Below, one piece after another: positions 9,656 through 18,892 of a stretch of DNA of 64,000 bases. Each line of letters opens with the position of its first letter. Within the stretch, counting starts at the first letter, position 1. The position numbers and the translations under genes are program-made. The notes under the pieces are model-generated. The model saw only the letters and a list, made by a program, of their open reading frames with translations. It made no database searches and had not been told where the DNA came from. This DNA comes from Desulfovibrio sp. Marseille-P6017 (GTDB taxonomy: Bacteria; Bacillota_A; Clostridia; Peptostreptococcales; Peptostreptococcaceae): the NCBI GenBank assembly GCA_900604495.1, contig UWOR01000014.1:1-64000 (forward strand), in the 5' to 3' direction.

Positions 9656-10402
9656 TTAAAGCTTTAATTTATAAGAGTTTTCTTTAAGCCATTTTTCTTG
9701 TTCTTTATAATTTGGCATCATTTGTTTTACTAAACTGTAAAAGTCTTTTGAATGATTCATATGTACTAAATGACTAAATTCATGTATAAGAATATAATCT
9801 ATTGCTTCTTTTCTAGCCATAGATATTTTAGAATTTATATATATAGATCTTTTAGATGTACAAGTACCCCCTCTCTTTTTTTGTTCCTTGACCTTTAATT
9901 TACTTGGTATTAGCCTCATCATCATGCTACAGTGTTCTCTACAATAAACTAACCTTTCAATTACTATTCTTTCACTTTCTTTTTTATACCAAAGCTTTAG
10001 TTTATTTTTGATATATTCTTTTTCAGTATTTTTTACCCTTACTATAAGTAAGTCATTATCTATAAATACTTCTTCATTCTCATCGATAATAATTTTTAAA
10101 TTATATTCTTTTCCCAAGTACATATACTTTTCATTATCTACAAACTCTTTTTCTTTATATATATGCTCAACCTCTTTATACTCATCAAACTTCTTTAAAA
10201 TCCAATCACTTTTTTCAATTAAAAAATTCTTTAAAAGTTTTTTAGGAACGCCTAAAGGGCTTATTATACTTACTTCATAATTAGGCTTGATTTGTATAGT
10301 TATATTCTTTCTTTTTCTATATATTAAATTTACATTAATATCTATACCTTTATACTTTATAGATATTGTATTTTTATTATGTAATAATTTATCTTTACTC
10401 AT
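9656..10402 (-). CDS. YgjP/WLM-type zinc metallopeptidase (DUF45)
   Basis: The C-terminus contains the zinc-peptidase motif HEFSHLVHMNHS (HExxH plus a downstream His), followed by the WLKENSYKLKL-type end usual in the YgjP family (M48-like, DUF45). Upstream, QKKRGGTCTSKRSIYINSKI matches the conserved GSCSxxGxixxNxxL-like strand. At 248 residues it is of usual length, cytoplasmic, with no signal or membrane segment. It has a GAGAGGG ribosome site. The cellular substrate of this family is not known. It is divergent from the small DUF3006 gene. Confidence 0.85.
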   Translation of the reverse strand: MSKDKLLHNKNTISIKYKGIDINVNLIYRKRKNITIQIKPNYEVSIISPLGVPKKLLKNFLIEKSDWILKKFDEYKEVEHIYKEKEFVDNEKYMYLGKEYNLKIIIDENEEVFIDNDLLIVRVKNTEKEYIKNKLKLWYKKESERIVIERLVYCREHCSMMMRLIPSKLKVKEQKKRGGTCTSKRSIYINSKISMARKEAIDYILIHEFSHLVHMNHSKDFYSLVKQMMPNYKEQEKWLKENSYKLKL

Positions 10403-10479
10403 ATAAATACCCTCTCTTTTGAGTTTAATATTAAGATTATAGCATACTTAAATAAACACCAAAAGGACACCAAAATTAA

Positions 10480-10508
10480 TTGTTTTTTGTCAGTTAAAAA
10501 TATATAAT
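10480..10508 (+). promoter_or_regulatory. Promoter of the DUF3006 gene
   Basis: TTGTTT (10480-10485), 17 bp spacer and TATAAT (10503-10508) lie on the plus strand. This places the transcript start near 10515, which rules out the in-frame ATG at 10509 as translation start. Confidence 0.6.
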
Positions 10509-10538
10509 ATGAATATAACTTTAAGAGGGGATAAAAAT

Positions 10539-10700
10539 ATGATTACAAGAGAGTATATAGTTGCACTAATAAATGGAGACTATGCTATACTTGAAGATGA
10601 ACATAAGGAAAGAATAAGCATAGCAAGGGCCCTTCTACCTTTGGAAATAGATGAAGGAACTCGTTTATTATTTGAAAATTTCCAATACACTATAATCTAA
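10539..10700 (+). CDS. Small DUF3006 family protein
   Basis: This 53-residue protein looks like the DUF3006 family, small clostridial and bacillar proteins starting with a short beta-strand region (REYIVALINGDYAILEDE) and containing ARALLPLEIDEGTRLLFEN, which is close to the usual LPxxxxEGDxLxxE pattern. The start was set at 10539 because AGAGGGG lies just upstream and the earlier ATG falls at or before the predicted transcript start. Members often sit beside ComEC-like hydrolases, but none is here. The function is unknown. A strong terminator follows. Confidence 0.7.
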   Translation: MITREYIVALINGDYAILEDEHKERISIARALLPLEIDEGTRLLFENFQYTII

Positions 10701-10718
10701 TAGTCTAAATATACAAAG

Positions 10719-10760
10719 ATGGCATGAATTTTAGTTATAACTAACTCTTATTCATGCCAT
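10719..10760 (+). terminator. Terminator of the DUF3006 gene
   Basis: An 11-bp perfect stem ATGGCATGAAT/ATTCATGCCAT is followed by a long T-rich tail on the plus strand. It also lies just past the end of the convergent transporter pseudogene. Confidence 0.8.
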
Positions 10761-10782
10761 TTTATCTTTTTATTTTTAAATT

Positions 10783-11602
10783 TTATCCTATTCCACCTAG
10801 AATTCCCCCACCTACTAATACAATTAATGTTAATAACACAAATACATATTTTGCCATAGGTTCAAACCAAATTCCAAGAGGCTTTTTAGCTCCAGTTTCT
10901 ATTTCAGCTTTAGCTTTTTTAATACCTATAATCAAAAAAACATCACTCCAGATATAAAAGCCCCAAAAGGTATTATGTATATGGATACAATATCCATCCA
11001 TCTGCTTAAAATATATCCATTTTCTATAAATATACCAATTAAAAATGTCACTATACAAACTAAAAAAACAGATGTATTTCTTTTTAAATTTAACTTATTT
11101 TCTAAAGCTTCTATTGGAACTTCAAGTAAATTTATAAGTGATGTTATAGATGCCCAAAATTTCCGGATATTTCTCCAAAATAAACTCCAGAATCTAGAGT
11201 TCTTAGCATATCACCAGTTATAGAACCTACTAAAAATTTAATAAACCATCCCACGACTACTGCGTATCCTACAGCTATACCAAATGCTCCTAGAACTGGA
11301 ATTATTCCAAATACACTTCCTCCTTTATATCCTCTAGATTTCATTGCATAATCAAAAGATCCTATAGGACCAGTTTGAGTCATTCTCCCAAATGCAAACT
11401 CTTCTATAAGACCTGTATATCCTAATAATACAACAAATAATAAATACGGTATAAGAAATGTTGCTCCTCCAAATTGACCTACTCTATATGGAAACATCCA
11501 TATATTACCCATACCTACCGCTGAACCTACACACGCAAGTATAAATCCTAACTTAGATGTAAATCCATCCCTATTTATTAATATTCTACTTTTATTTGAC
11601 AT
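10783..11602 (-). pseudogene. SNF-family Na+-dependent transporter, internally deleted and frameshifted
   Basis: The first ~147 residues are a normal neurotransmitter:sodium symporter N-terminus (GFILACVGSAVGMGNIWMFPYR, partly quoted), with a good GGGGAG ribosome site. At ~11150 the reading jumps from the early periplasmic region straight to a late transmembrane region (FWASITSLINLLEVPIEAL) in another frame. Roughly 170 residues of the usual ~440 are missing. A second break at ~10938 is a 7-T run where 8 T would restore FFLIIGIKKAKAEIETG and the C-terminal helix. The protein cannot be functional as written. The separate open frames left and right are fragments of one gene. Confidence 0.85.
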
Positions 11603-11682
11603 AACTCACTCCCCTTTATAAAATATAATATTAAATAAATATTCATTAAAATACCATATTTATACCCCTATCATTTTAACTT

Positions 11683-13449
11683 TTAATTTTGAGTCATATC
11701 TAAAAAATCAAATAAGGTAATAGTATTTTCTGGAACAAAGCTATCAAGTCTTTCCTTTGCTAATGATATATACCATGATTTATCAAGATTTTCAGGTACT
11801 TCTTTATCTTTAATATTACTATTATCTATAAATACTCTATCTGGAGTATAACTTATTTTTTCTAACTTATTATCACCCTTCATCTTCATAATAGGATAAT
11901 CAAAGTATCTTTTACTAGCAAATACCCTAAGTACTTTTAAATTTATATTTTCATCTCCATGTACTGCATGGCTATATTTTCCCGTTATTTTTACGCACTT
12001 TTGAAACTCTATAAGCTTATTACAATTATTAATTGTATCTTCAATATCAATATTATTAATTAATTTTTCTTTTATAGCTTTATTAACTATTGGTAAATCA
12101 TTATCTATTATGCTCAATTTTTTTACATAAGCACCTTTGCTCTTTACCTCTCCATTTTCTTTGATGTATACATAATTATTAACGTCTTTTTGTATTATTT
12201 TTTTAATAAAATCGTGTTCAAGTTCCATTTTAGTTCTTTCACACCAAGTTTTACATATTTCTAAATATCTATTAACATCTTCTTTAGAATTAAACTTAAA
12301 CATAACACCATCTGTATTTCCTTGTATAAACTGAGCATTATCCTTAAATTCTAATTCAACTTTTTCTATAAGATCTAATAATAAAAGTTGACCATTTACA
12401 CAAATAGCTGTTCCTTGTCTTGGGTCATAAAGATCATTAGTTGCATCCATACAAGCTCCATATGCACTATTTAAAACTATTTTCAAAGACTTCTCTATTG
12501 GATTTTTCTCTTTTTTTAAATTAAATCTTGTATCTCTTATTTCCTTATATTTATCTGGATTTTTTACATTCCTACTATTAAGGTTATATTCTATCATTAT
12601 AGATGGATAAAAAGAACTTACATCAGAATTAACAATATAATCTTTAGCCTCATATTTTTTTCTAGCAGAATGAAGTCCTCCCCATCCAAAATCGGTTTCT
12701 ATTCCATATACAGTGGTTCTTAGATACTTTTTCAAATCTCTATTATTATAATCTTCATACCACTTCTTTATATCATTGTATTTACTAAGCCTTATTGTAT
12801 CTATTATCTCAAACTCATTAGTATCATTTCTGTCGTAGTTAGGCCTTTTTGCTCCTAATATGTATGCACTTAGCTGAGCCTCTGTTTTATTAAACATAAT
12901 TTCATCTAAATTAAAATACTCTATAAGACCACGCTGAGCTTCATATTTATAATAAACTTCTTCAAATACTTTTGTAGTCATTCTAACATCATGTAGACAA
13001 TATGTAGTAAGTTCTTTAATTTCTTCTTCATTTGGATATCTATTTAAATCAAAAGATACTGTACTTTCCCTTATATCTTCTCCCATAAATAATTCAAGCT
13101 CTTTTAAACTTCTAAAATTATCATTTATTTCAAAAATATATAATGGGATTTTATGTAAGTTTCTATCAATTTGCCATCCTGATATTTTTTGTTCTATAAG
13201 CTTATCTGATACTTCACAAGGATTCAATCCTGCTATAATTGCCTTTAGTATCCATTGATCATATCCTTTTATATTATATCCAACCCAAATTGAATTTTTA
13301 TTTTTATTATAAACTCTTATAAGTTCATCCCTATTGTTTATTATTGTATGTTCCTTTTTTGTCTTATAATCTTTCATACAACACATCCAAAACCCACCTT
13401 TGGATAATACTTCAAAATCTATTATTATACGTCTTTTTTCCTTAGTCAT
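11683..13449 (-). CDS. Orphan family B DNA polymerase with 3'-5' exonuclease domain
   Basis: The 588-residue protein has an N-terminal proofreading domain with Exo I DFE (D11, E13), Exo II NIKGYD (N59, D64) and Exo III YCLHD (Y150, D154). The polymerase domain has motif A DVSSFYPS (D276), motif B KIVLNSAYG (323-331) and motif C GNTDG (D380). The usual motif C is DTDS, so the first Asp is Asn and the Ser is Gly; the catalytic Asp is kept. This compact form is typical of phages and mobile elements rather than of clostridial chromosomes, yet no phage structural, integrase or terminal-protein gene lies nearby. It may be a relic or a domesticated enzyme. Start is ATG with AAGG upstream. Confidence 0.85.
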   Translation of the reverse strand: MTKEKRRIIIDFEVLSKGGFWMCCMKDYKTKKEHTIINNRDELIRVYNKNKNSIWVGYNIKGYDQWILKAIIAGLNPCEVSDKLIEQKISGWQIDRNLHKIPLYIFEINDNFRSLKELELFMGEDIRESTVSFDLNRYPNEEEIKELTTYCLHDVRMTTKVFEEVYYKYEAQRGLIEYFNLDEIMFNKTEAQLSAYILGAKRPNYDRNDTNEFEIIDTIRLSKYNDIKKWYEDYNNRDLKKYLRTTVYGIETDFGWGGLHSARKKYEAKDYIVNSDVSSFYPSIMIEYNLNSRNVKNPDKYKEIRDTRFNLKKEKNPIEKSLKIVLNSAYGACMDATNDLYDPRQGTAICVNGQLLLLDLIEKVELEFKDNAQFIQGNTDGVMFKFNSKEDVNRYLEICKTWCERTKMELEHDFIKKIIQKDVNNYVYIKENGEVKSKGAYVKKLSIIDNDLPIVNKAIKEKLINNIDIEDTINNCNKLIEFQKCVKITGKYSHAVHGDENINLKVLRVFASKRYFDYPIMKMKGDNKLEKISYTPDRVFIDNSNIKDKEVPENLDKSWYISLAKERLDSFVPENTITLFDFLDMTQN

Positions 13450-13680
13450 AATCCTTATTCCTTTTATCTTTAATAGTTTTATATTTAGTATTTATATATA
13501 CTTTATCTAATATTCTTAAACATATTTAGTTTTTTATCTACGTTTTATTTTCAATGTTTCTTTTTATGATTTCCTTCAATATCATCTTCTTATATAATTT
13601 ATAAAAATATTAACTACTCTAGAAGTTTAATATCTAGTATAGTTACTATTTTTAATGGTAAACTTATATTTGACTATTTT

Positions 13681-14994
13681 TTAATCAGCAATTTTTTCTA
13701 AACAAATTTCGCTTGCTTTTTTTAAACCATTTTCTAAGTCAGCAATTAAATCCTCTACGTCTTCTATACCAACAGATACCCTTATCATATCTGGTGAAAC
13801 ACCTGCTAGTTTTTGTTCTTCTTCATTTAATTGAGCATGAGTTGTACTTGCTGGATGTATAACAAGAGATTTTGCATCGGCAACATTTGCCAGGTGGGAG
13901 AAAATTTTTAATGACTCTATAAATACTTTACCAGCCTTGACTCCACCTTTTATTCCAAATGTAAATATAGAACCTGGTCCCTTAGGACAATATTTACTAG
14001 CTAGCTCATAATATTTGTTATCTTTAAGGCCAGGATAATTTACCCATGATACTTGTGAGTGATTAATTAGATATTCTGTTATTTTTTTAGTATTACTAAC
14101 ATGTCTATCAAGTCTTAGTGATAAGGTTTCAAGCCCCTGTAATAATAAAAATGAATTAAATGGACTTATACAAGCACCTGTATCCCTTAAAAGTTGGACT
14201 CTTAATTTAGTAATGTAGGCTGCTTTACATGCATCTTTTGTGTAGCTCATACCATGATAACTTGAATCTGGCTCCACAAGGACATCAAATTTACCACTAC
14301 CTTCCCAATCAAAATTCCCAGAATCAATTACAACCCCTCCTATAGACGTTCCATGACCACCTATAAACTTTGTAGCTGAGTGAACTACTATATCTGCACC
14401 AAATTCAAAGGGCTTAACTAAATATGGTGTTCCAAAAGTATTATCAACTATAAGTGGTATATTATTTTCATGTGCAATTTTTGCAATAGCTTCTATATCC
14501 GCTATATTTATTACCGGATTACCTATAGTTTCAATGTATAAAGCTTTAGTATTTTCATTAATAGCATGCTTAAAATTTTCAGGATTATCGCAGTCTACAA
14601 ATGTGGTCTTGATTCCAAGTCTTGGCAGCGTTGTAGAAAATAAGTTAAAAGTACCTCCATATAAAGTTCCTGCTGATACTATTTCATCTCCTGATCCTAA
14701 TATATTTAAAATAGCATAAGTTATAGCTGCTGAACCTGATGCTACCGCAACTGCACCTACTCCGCCTTCTAATAGTGCCATTCTTTGTTCAAAAACATCT
14801 GTTGTCGGATTCATAATCCTTGTATAAATATTACCTTCTTCTTTAAGTGAAAATAAGTTTGCTCCGTGTTCAACACTGTTAAATACATAAGATGTAGTTT
14901 GATATATTGGCACAGCTCTAGAACCTGTTGTTGGATCTGGATTTTGTCCTCCGTGAACTTGTATTGTATCAAATCCTAATTTTCTATTTCCCAT
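13681..14994 (-). CDS. metY: O-acetylhomoserine sulfhydrylase MetY
   Basis: This PLP enzyme uses sulfide (or methanethiol) and O-acetylhomoserine to make homocysteine. The family signature [10 protein letters not shown] is at the N-terminus. The PLP-lysine motif [37 protein letters not shown] (partly quoted) and the C-terminal [14 protein letters not shown] are present. At 437 residues it is the long MetY form rather than MetB/MetC (~380). It is preceded by a SAM-I riboswitch, so it is switched off when SAM is plentiful. MetA upstream supplies O-acetylhomoserine. Confidence 0.93.
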   Translation of the reverse strand: MGNRKLGFDTIQVHGGQNPDPTTGSRAVPIYQTTSYVFNSVEHGANLFSLKEEGNIYTRIMNPTTDVFEQRMALLEGGVGAVAVASGSAAITYAILNILGSGDEIVSAGTLYGGTFNLFSTTLPRLGIKTTFVDCDNPENFKHAINENTKALYIETIGNPVINIADIEAIAKIAHENNIPLIVDNTFGTPYLVKPFEFGADIVVHSATKFIGGHGTSIGGVVIDSGNFDWEGSGKFDVLVEPDSSYHGMSYTKDACKAAYITKLRVQLLRDTGACISPFNSFLLLQGLETLSLRLDRHVSNTKKITEYLINHSQVSWVNYPGLKDNKYYELASKYCPKGPGSIFTFGIKGGVKAGKVFIESLKIFSHLANVADAKSLVIHPASTTHAQLNEEEQKLAGVSPDMIRVSVGIEDVEDLIADLENGLKKASEICLEKIAD

Positions 14995-15033
14995 TCTTAA
15001 TGCCCCCTATAATATATAAAAAAAATAATAAAA

Positions 15034-15183
15034 CCCTCTTTTATAAAAGAGGGCCTAATTTCCAAAGCATACTCTCTTATCTTTCTTATGAATAATACAT
15101 AAGTAGGAATTAGCACCATATATTTTTAATACTGGTTGCTGGGTTTCATAGGGCCTATCCCTCCACCTCTCTAAATAAGATTT
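15034..15183 (-). promoter_or_regulatory. SAM-I riboswitch (S-box) upstream of metY
   Basis: On the minus strand the aptamer starts with CTTATTTAGAGAGGTGGAGG, continues through GGCCCTATGAAACCCAGCAACC (split here) and closes with AAGATAAGAG, which pairs back to the first strand. These are the highly conserved S-box blocks. The expression platform ends in a perfect hairpin CCCTCTTTTATAAAAGAGGG (15053-15034) followed by T-rich sequence, so SAM binding should terminate transcription before metY. It sits in the gap between metA and metY and may also end the metA transcript. Confidence 0.95.
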
Positions 15184-15266
15184 CATTTAAGTTTATTTAA
15201 TTAAGTATATTGTATTTTACATTATATCATCATGCAACAAACTTATTTATTTTATTTATATAAAAT

Positions 15267-16205
15267 TTATTTTACTTTAACCAAATTAATTCCTATGTCA
15301 TTAATATTATAAGGTGTATCTTGATATACACAGTAGTTTAGCCAATTTCCAAATACTATATTAGCACTTTCCCTCCAATTAACTCTAGGTATAGAGTTTA
15401 CATCGTCATTTTCAAAGTAGTACATAGGAATTTCTATTTCAAGACCTTTATTTAAATCTCTAAAGTATTCATTTTTTAAAGTATCTCTATCATACTCTAA
15501 ATGACCCGTTATAAATATTTGCCTTCTATCATTACTTGCTACTATAAATACTCCAGCTTCCTCAGATTCTGACAATATATCTAATTCTTTTATATTTTCT
15601 ATATCTTCTCTTTTTATTGATGTGTGTCTTGAGTGTGGAGCATAAAATATATCATTTAATCCTCTTGTCAAATTTTCATACTGGCAGTTATTCCAATGTT
15701 TATATACTCCAAATAATTTTTTATCTAAAGTATATTTTTCAATATTATAATGATAGTAAAGTGCAGCTTGAGCCCCCCAACATATATGCATTGTTGAAAA
15801 TACATTGCTCTTAGTCCACTCCATTATTTCTTTTAACTCATCCCAATATTCAACATCTTCAAATTCCATTTTCTCTACTGGTGCTCCAGTTATAATTAGC
15901 CCATCAAACTTTTGATCTTTTACATCATCTATATATCTATAAAATTTTTCTAAGTGTTCTATTGGTGTATGGCTACACTTATAAGTTCTAGTTTGAAGTA
16001 ATGTTATTTCTACTTGAAGTGGTGTATTTGATAAATACCTTAAAAGTTGATTTTCTGCTTGAATTTTTATAGGCATAAGATTTAATATTCCTATTTTTAA
16101 AGGCCTAATGTCTTGTGTGTTAGCCCTTTGTGTATTCATTACAAATATATTTTCATTTGATAGAACTTCAAATGCTGGTAGTTCTTTTGGTATTCTTATT
16201 GGCAT
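15267..16205 (-). CDS. metA: Homoserine O-acetyltransferase MetA
   Basis: This MetA/HTS-family enzyme activates homoserine for methionine synthesis. The catalytic residues are in place: Cys142 in [12 protein letters not shown], His235 and Glu237 in TGHLEYD. Residue 111 is Glu (GAPVEKMEF), which family work associates with acetyl-CoA rather than succinyl-CoA use, and this agrees with the MetY gene downstream that needs O-acetylhomoserine. It is 312 residues, full length. The start has a GGGGGAAGG ribosome site. No separate riboswitch was seen upstream of metA. Confidence 0.93.
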   Translation of the reverse strand: MPIRIPKELPAFEVLSNENIFVMNTQRANTQDIRPLKIGILNLMPIKIQAENQLLRYLSNTPLQVEITLLQTRTYKCSHTPIEHLEKFYRYIDDVKDQKFDGLIITGAPVEKMEFEDVEYWDELKEIMEWTKSNVFSTMHICWGAQAALYYHYNIEKYTLDKKLFGVYKHWNNCQYENLTRGLNDIFYAPHSRHTSIKREDIENIKELDILSESEEAGVFIVASNDRRQIFITGHLEYDRDTLKNEYFRDLNKGLEIEIPMYYFENDDVNSIPRVNWRESANIVFGNWLNYCVYQDTPYNINDIGINLVKVK

Positions 16206-16274
16206 ATAAGCCTTCCCCCTTTTTTATCTCTAGTTTCCTAAGCTCATTTGAATTAAATTATAGCATAAAAATAA

Positions 16275-16294
16275 GGAAAGATATTTAATCTTCC
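16275..16294 (-). terminator. Weak terminator after the potD-like gene
   Basis: A GGAAGAT/ATCTTTCC stem with one bulge and a following TTATTTTT on the minus strand lies 10 nt past the stop. Confidence 0.45.
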
Positions 16295-16304
16295 CTCACA
16301 TATA

Positions 16305-17360
16305 TTAATCATTTGATTTTATATTTAACCAAACTTCATCATACATCTTTTTAACATCTAATGTAAAATCTGCATAAATTTCACATCTATCCATTATTTC
16401 TGAAGTCATATATGCATTTGGATTATTCTTTACTTCTTCTGGTTGCATTTCTCTAGCTTCCTTATTTGGTGTTGTATATCCTATCTCATCTGCTATTCTC
16501 AATGCACTTTCTTTATCACTTACAAAATTTATAAACTTCTCCGCAGCTTCTACATTTTTAGCATTTGATGGTATACATAAACTATCAATCCAGAAGTTTG
16601 CTCCTTCCTCTGGGACTACATAAACTAGGTTTGGATTTTCTTCTTGAAGATTTAATCCTTCTCCAGACCATATCATATTTATATCACTTTCTCCAGCTGG
16701 AATCATTACTGTTCCATTATCTACACCATATATTGGATCAACTAGTTTTCTTTGCTCTAATAATAATGTTTCTGCTTCTTTTAATTCTTCTGGGTTAGTT
16801 GAATTTAAAGAATATCCAAGTTTCTTTAACGCTACTCCTATTGTATCTCTATATGTATCAAACATAAATATTTTGCCTTTATATTTTTCATTCCACAATA
16901 TGTCCCAACTATTTACTTCTTCTTTTACTACATCTTTGTTATATATAAGGCCTACTGTTCCAAACATATATGGAACTGAGTACTTATTACCTGGGTCTAT
17001 ATCTAAATCTAAATAATTTTCATCCATTTGAGATATATTAGGTATGTTATCCTTATTTAACTTCTGTATAAGATTTTTAGAAATCATTCTTGGCATTAAT
17101 GCATCTGATACTAATATAACATCATATTTAACTGCTCCACTGCTAACTTTTTGATACATTGCTTCCATATCATCAAAAGTTTCCATATTTACTTTTATGC
17201 CGTACTCTTTTTCGAATTCTTTTATTGTTTCATCGTCTATGTTTTCTCCATAGTTGAAAAAGTTTATTTCTTCTGTATAATTTTTACTGCATCCTACAAA
17301 AGATGTAGCAACAATTATTGTACATATTGACAAACTTAATAATTTCAATAATTTTTTCAT
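16305..17360 (-). CDS. potD: PotD-like spermidine/putrescine-binding lipoprotein
   Basis: This is an extracellular binding protein of the polyamine ABC type. The signal peptide ends in lipobox FVGC with Cys near residue 23. The mature part holds INFFNYGENIDDETIKEFEKEYGIKV (partly quoted), KYDVILVSDALMPRM, NKYSVPYMFGTVGLIYNKD and the IWSGEGLNLQEENPNLVYVVPEEG region with the acidic and aromatic polyamine ligands. The ATG at 17360 is better placed behind AAGGA than the ATG at 17378. No potA, potB or potC is adjacent, so it is an orphan binding protein here; the membrane part must be elsewhere or lost. Confidence 0.85.
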   Translation of the reverse strand: MKKLLKLLSLSICTIIVATSFVGCSKNYTEEINFFNYGENIDDETIKEFEKEYGIKVNMETFDDMEAMYQKVSSGAVKYDVILVSDALMPRMISKNLIQKLNKDNIPNISQMDENYLDLDIDPGNKYSVPYMFGTVGLIYNKDVVKEEVNSWDILWNEKYKGKIFMFDTYRDTIGVALKKLGYSLNSTNPEELKEAETLLLEQRKLVDPIYGVDNGTVMIPAGESDINMIWSGEGLNLQEENPNLVYVVPEEGANFWIDSLCIPSNAKNVEAAEKFINFVSDKESALRIADEIGYTTPNKEAREMQPEEVKNNPNAYMTSEIMDRCEIYADFTLDVKKMYDEVWLNIKSND

Positions 17361-17483
17361 ACTATAATTTCCTTCCATTATTATATAAATTTGATAATAC
17401 CCTTAAATAAGTTTTATAAACTACTTTATGAGTAATTTTAACAATTATTTAAATAGCATTGTATATTATAATTAAAATAAAAA

Positions 17484-17508
17484 AATCCAACAAGTATTTT
17501 GTAGGATT
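17484..17508 (-). terminator. Imperfect bidirectional terminator
   Basis: AATCCTACAA/TTGTTGGATT (one mismatch) is flanked by A- and T-runs. It separates the potD promoter region from the decayed gene cluster to the right. Confidence 0.55.
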
Positions 17509-17576
17509 TTTTTATTTTAAATTTACTTTACTATGTACAAAAACTAGATAATAACTTATATATACTTTTTACCATT

Positions 17577-17798
17577 TTAAGCTTTATGATTAGTCATTAT
17601 ATTTTTTACTTCTTCTATACATTCAGGTTTGATTAACTGTAACATTCTTGGAATAAAGCTTATCATATATTCTTTGTTAAAAGTTCCTTAATCTTGCTTT
17701 GAGAAGCTTTCATTTAATAATTTTTTTGCTTTATTTTGATTTTGTACATCAACTCTTTCAATTATAAAATTAAAGAATTTCTCTTGTCCACTATTCAT
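17577..17798 (-). pseudogene. Small conserved clostridial protein, stop codon at residue 37
   Basis: An ATG with AAAGGAG upstream opens a frame reading MNSGQEKFFNFIIERV...SFSKQD, then TAA at 17690-17688. The same frame then continues without break for 36 more codons (GTFNKEYMISFIPRMLQLIKPECIEEV) to a natural stop. It resembles a small acidic helical protein of clostridia with the same layout, where the interrupted position would be a normal residue (GAA to TAA is one change). The function of the family is unknown to me. A base substitution rather than an indel broke it. Confidence 0.65.
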
Positions 17799-17890
17799 TA
17801 TGCTTTTCTCCTTTAAGTATATAATATACTTATATTTTAATTTACTAATATTTATTATATACCTAAAGTTCAATAAAAAAACTTATATTT

Positions 17891-18073
17891 TTAATAACTA
17901 TTATCTCTATTATTTTCACCCCATTTACACATTTACTCTAAAATAGGCATTAATGATAAACATCTTTTTGAAAGTGAATACTCAACCTTAGAAGGAATTT
18001 GAAGGTATTCTTTTCGTATAATAATCCCATCTCTTTCTAAGTCTTGTAGTTGATTATTAAGAATCTTATCACT
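17891..18073 (-). pseudogene. HxlR-family regulator, truncated and nonsense-mutated
   Basis: The frame reads SDKILNNQLQDLERDGIIIRKEYLQIPSKVEYSLS (partly quoted), the recognition helix, wing and C-terminal region of HxlR winged-helix repressors. The first ~40 residues are missing: upstream sequence has no HxlR-like coding. A TAA follows PILE where the family continues with a residue and then MCxWG; here MCKWGENN follows the stop. It is therefore both 5'-truncated and interrupted. HxlR proteins commonly regulate an adjacent gene, which here would be the broken TIGR04076 gene on the other strand. Confidence 0.75.
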
Positions 18074-18145
18074 TAACATTAATTAAATCAGATTTATTAT
18101 ATTTTTTCATGCTCATTTTTTAATATTTATTAGGAGGCTTTTTTT

Positions 18146-18484
18146 ATGAAAAAGTGTAAAATAGAAGTTTTAAAAACAACATTTCACGAAGATTTATCAA
18201 AAAAGTATGGATATAAGAATCTAGGAAACTGCCCTATATATAAAGTTGGAGATATACTTTACGGGGACTATGCAAATCCTGAAGGATCATGTGATGAAGC
18301 ATAGAAGGTGATGTATCAATATGTATTTGCTTTATCTCATGGTAGTGAAGAGTTTTACTATGATGATTGGATAGACAATAAATGAATTGCAATCTGCTCA
18401 TATAACGATGGTATTAGACCTGTTATATTTAAAATTGAGGTAACTGATGAAGAATCTAAAATAGATTATGAATCTATTAAATAA
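18146..18484 (+). pseudogene. TIGR04076 family protein with two internal stops
   Basis: With AGGAGG upstream, the frame reads MKKCKIEVLKTTFHEDLS, passes GNCPIYKVGD and GDYANPEGSCDEA, and meets TAG where the family has Trp. It goes on with KVMYQYVFALSHGSEEFYYDDWIDNK, meets TGA where Gly is expected, and ends IAICSYNDGIRPVIFKIEVTDE. All flanking parts match the TIGR04076 small-protein family, so one gene is present, broken by two base substitutions with no frameshift. The family function is not established. It diverges from the HxlR remnant. Confidence 0.8.
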
Positions 18485-18892
18485 TAATTTCTAAAGGTAT
18501 AGTTAGTTTTTTATAAAAACTTACCTATATCCATTAATTACATATATATGTTAAATTTATTTGATATTTTTCTATTCCTTTTTCCACCTTAACTTTATAA
18601 TTACTACAGATATAAAAAACTAAAAAGTTGCTTATATCGTCATTGCTATCATTGATATTCTAGTAAAACCTCCCATTATAATCACCACCTTTTCATCTTA
18701 ATACGATATTTATACATATTCTTTTACTATTCCACAAATTTTTATTTTTTTCTAATTAAATTCTAACATATGAGCATTATTAAATTTATATCAAAACAAT
18801 TACAAAAACTTATTAATAACAAAATTACTGAGATATTATAAATTTTATACTATTATTTATAATGTGAACTAAAATTAATAGAGGTGAAAATA
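18485..18892 (+). other. Intergenic region without a supported gene
   Basis: About 400 bp of AT-rich sequence. A 14-codon minus-strand ORF (MGGFTRISMIAMTI, ATG near 18674 behind GGTGG) is visible but too short to support. The region ends in the ribosome site of the RACo-like gene. Confidence 0.4.

Noticed and set aside
11144..11602. An intact 152-residue transporter-like protein
   Set aside because: It is only the N-terminal third of an SNF transporter whose C-terminal third follows in other frames.
9186..13449. A small prophage or integrated plasmid around the DNA polymerase
   Set aside because: No integrase, terminase, capsid, replication-initiation or attachment repeat could be seen; base composition looks like the surroundings.
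18633..18694. A 14-residue hydrophobic peptide as a type I toxin
   Set aside because: Too short, no antisense RNA promoter recognised, and no charged C-terminal end typical of such toxins.
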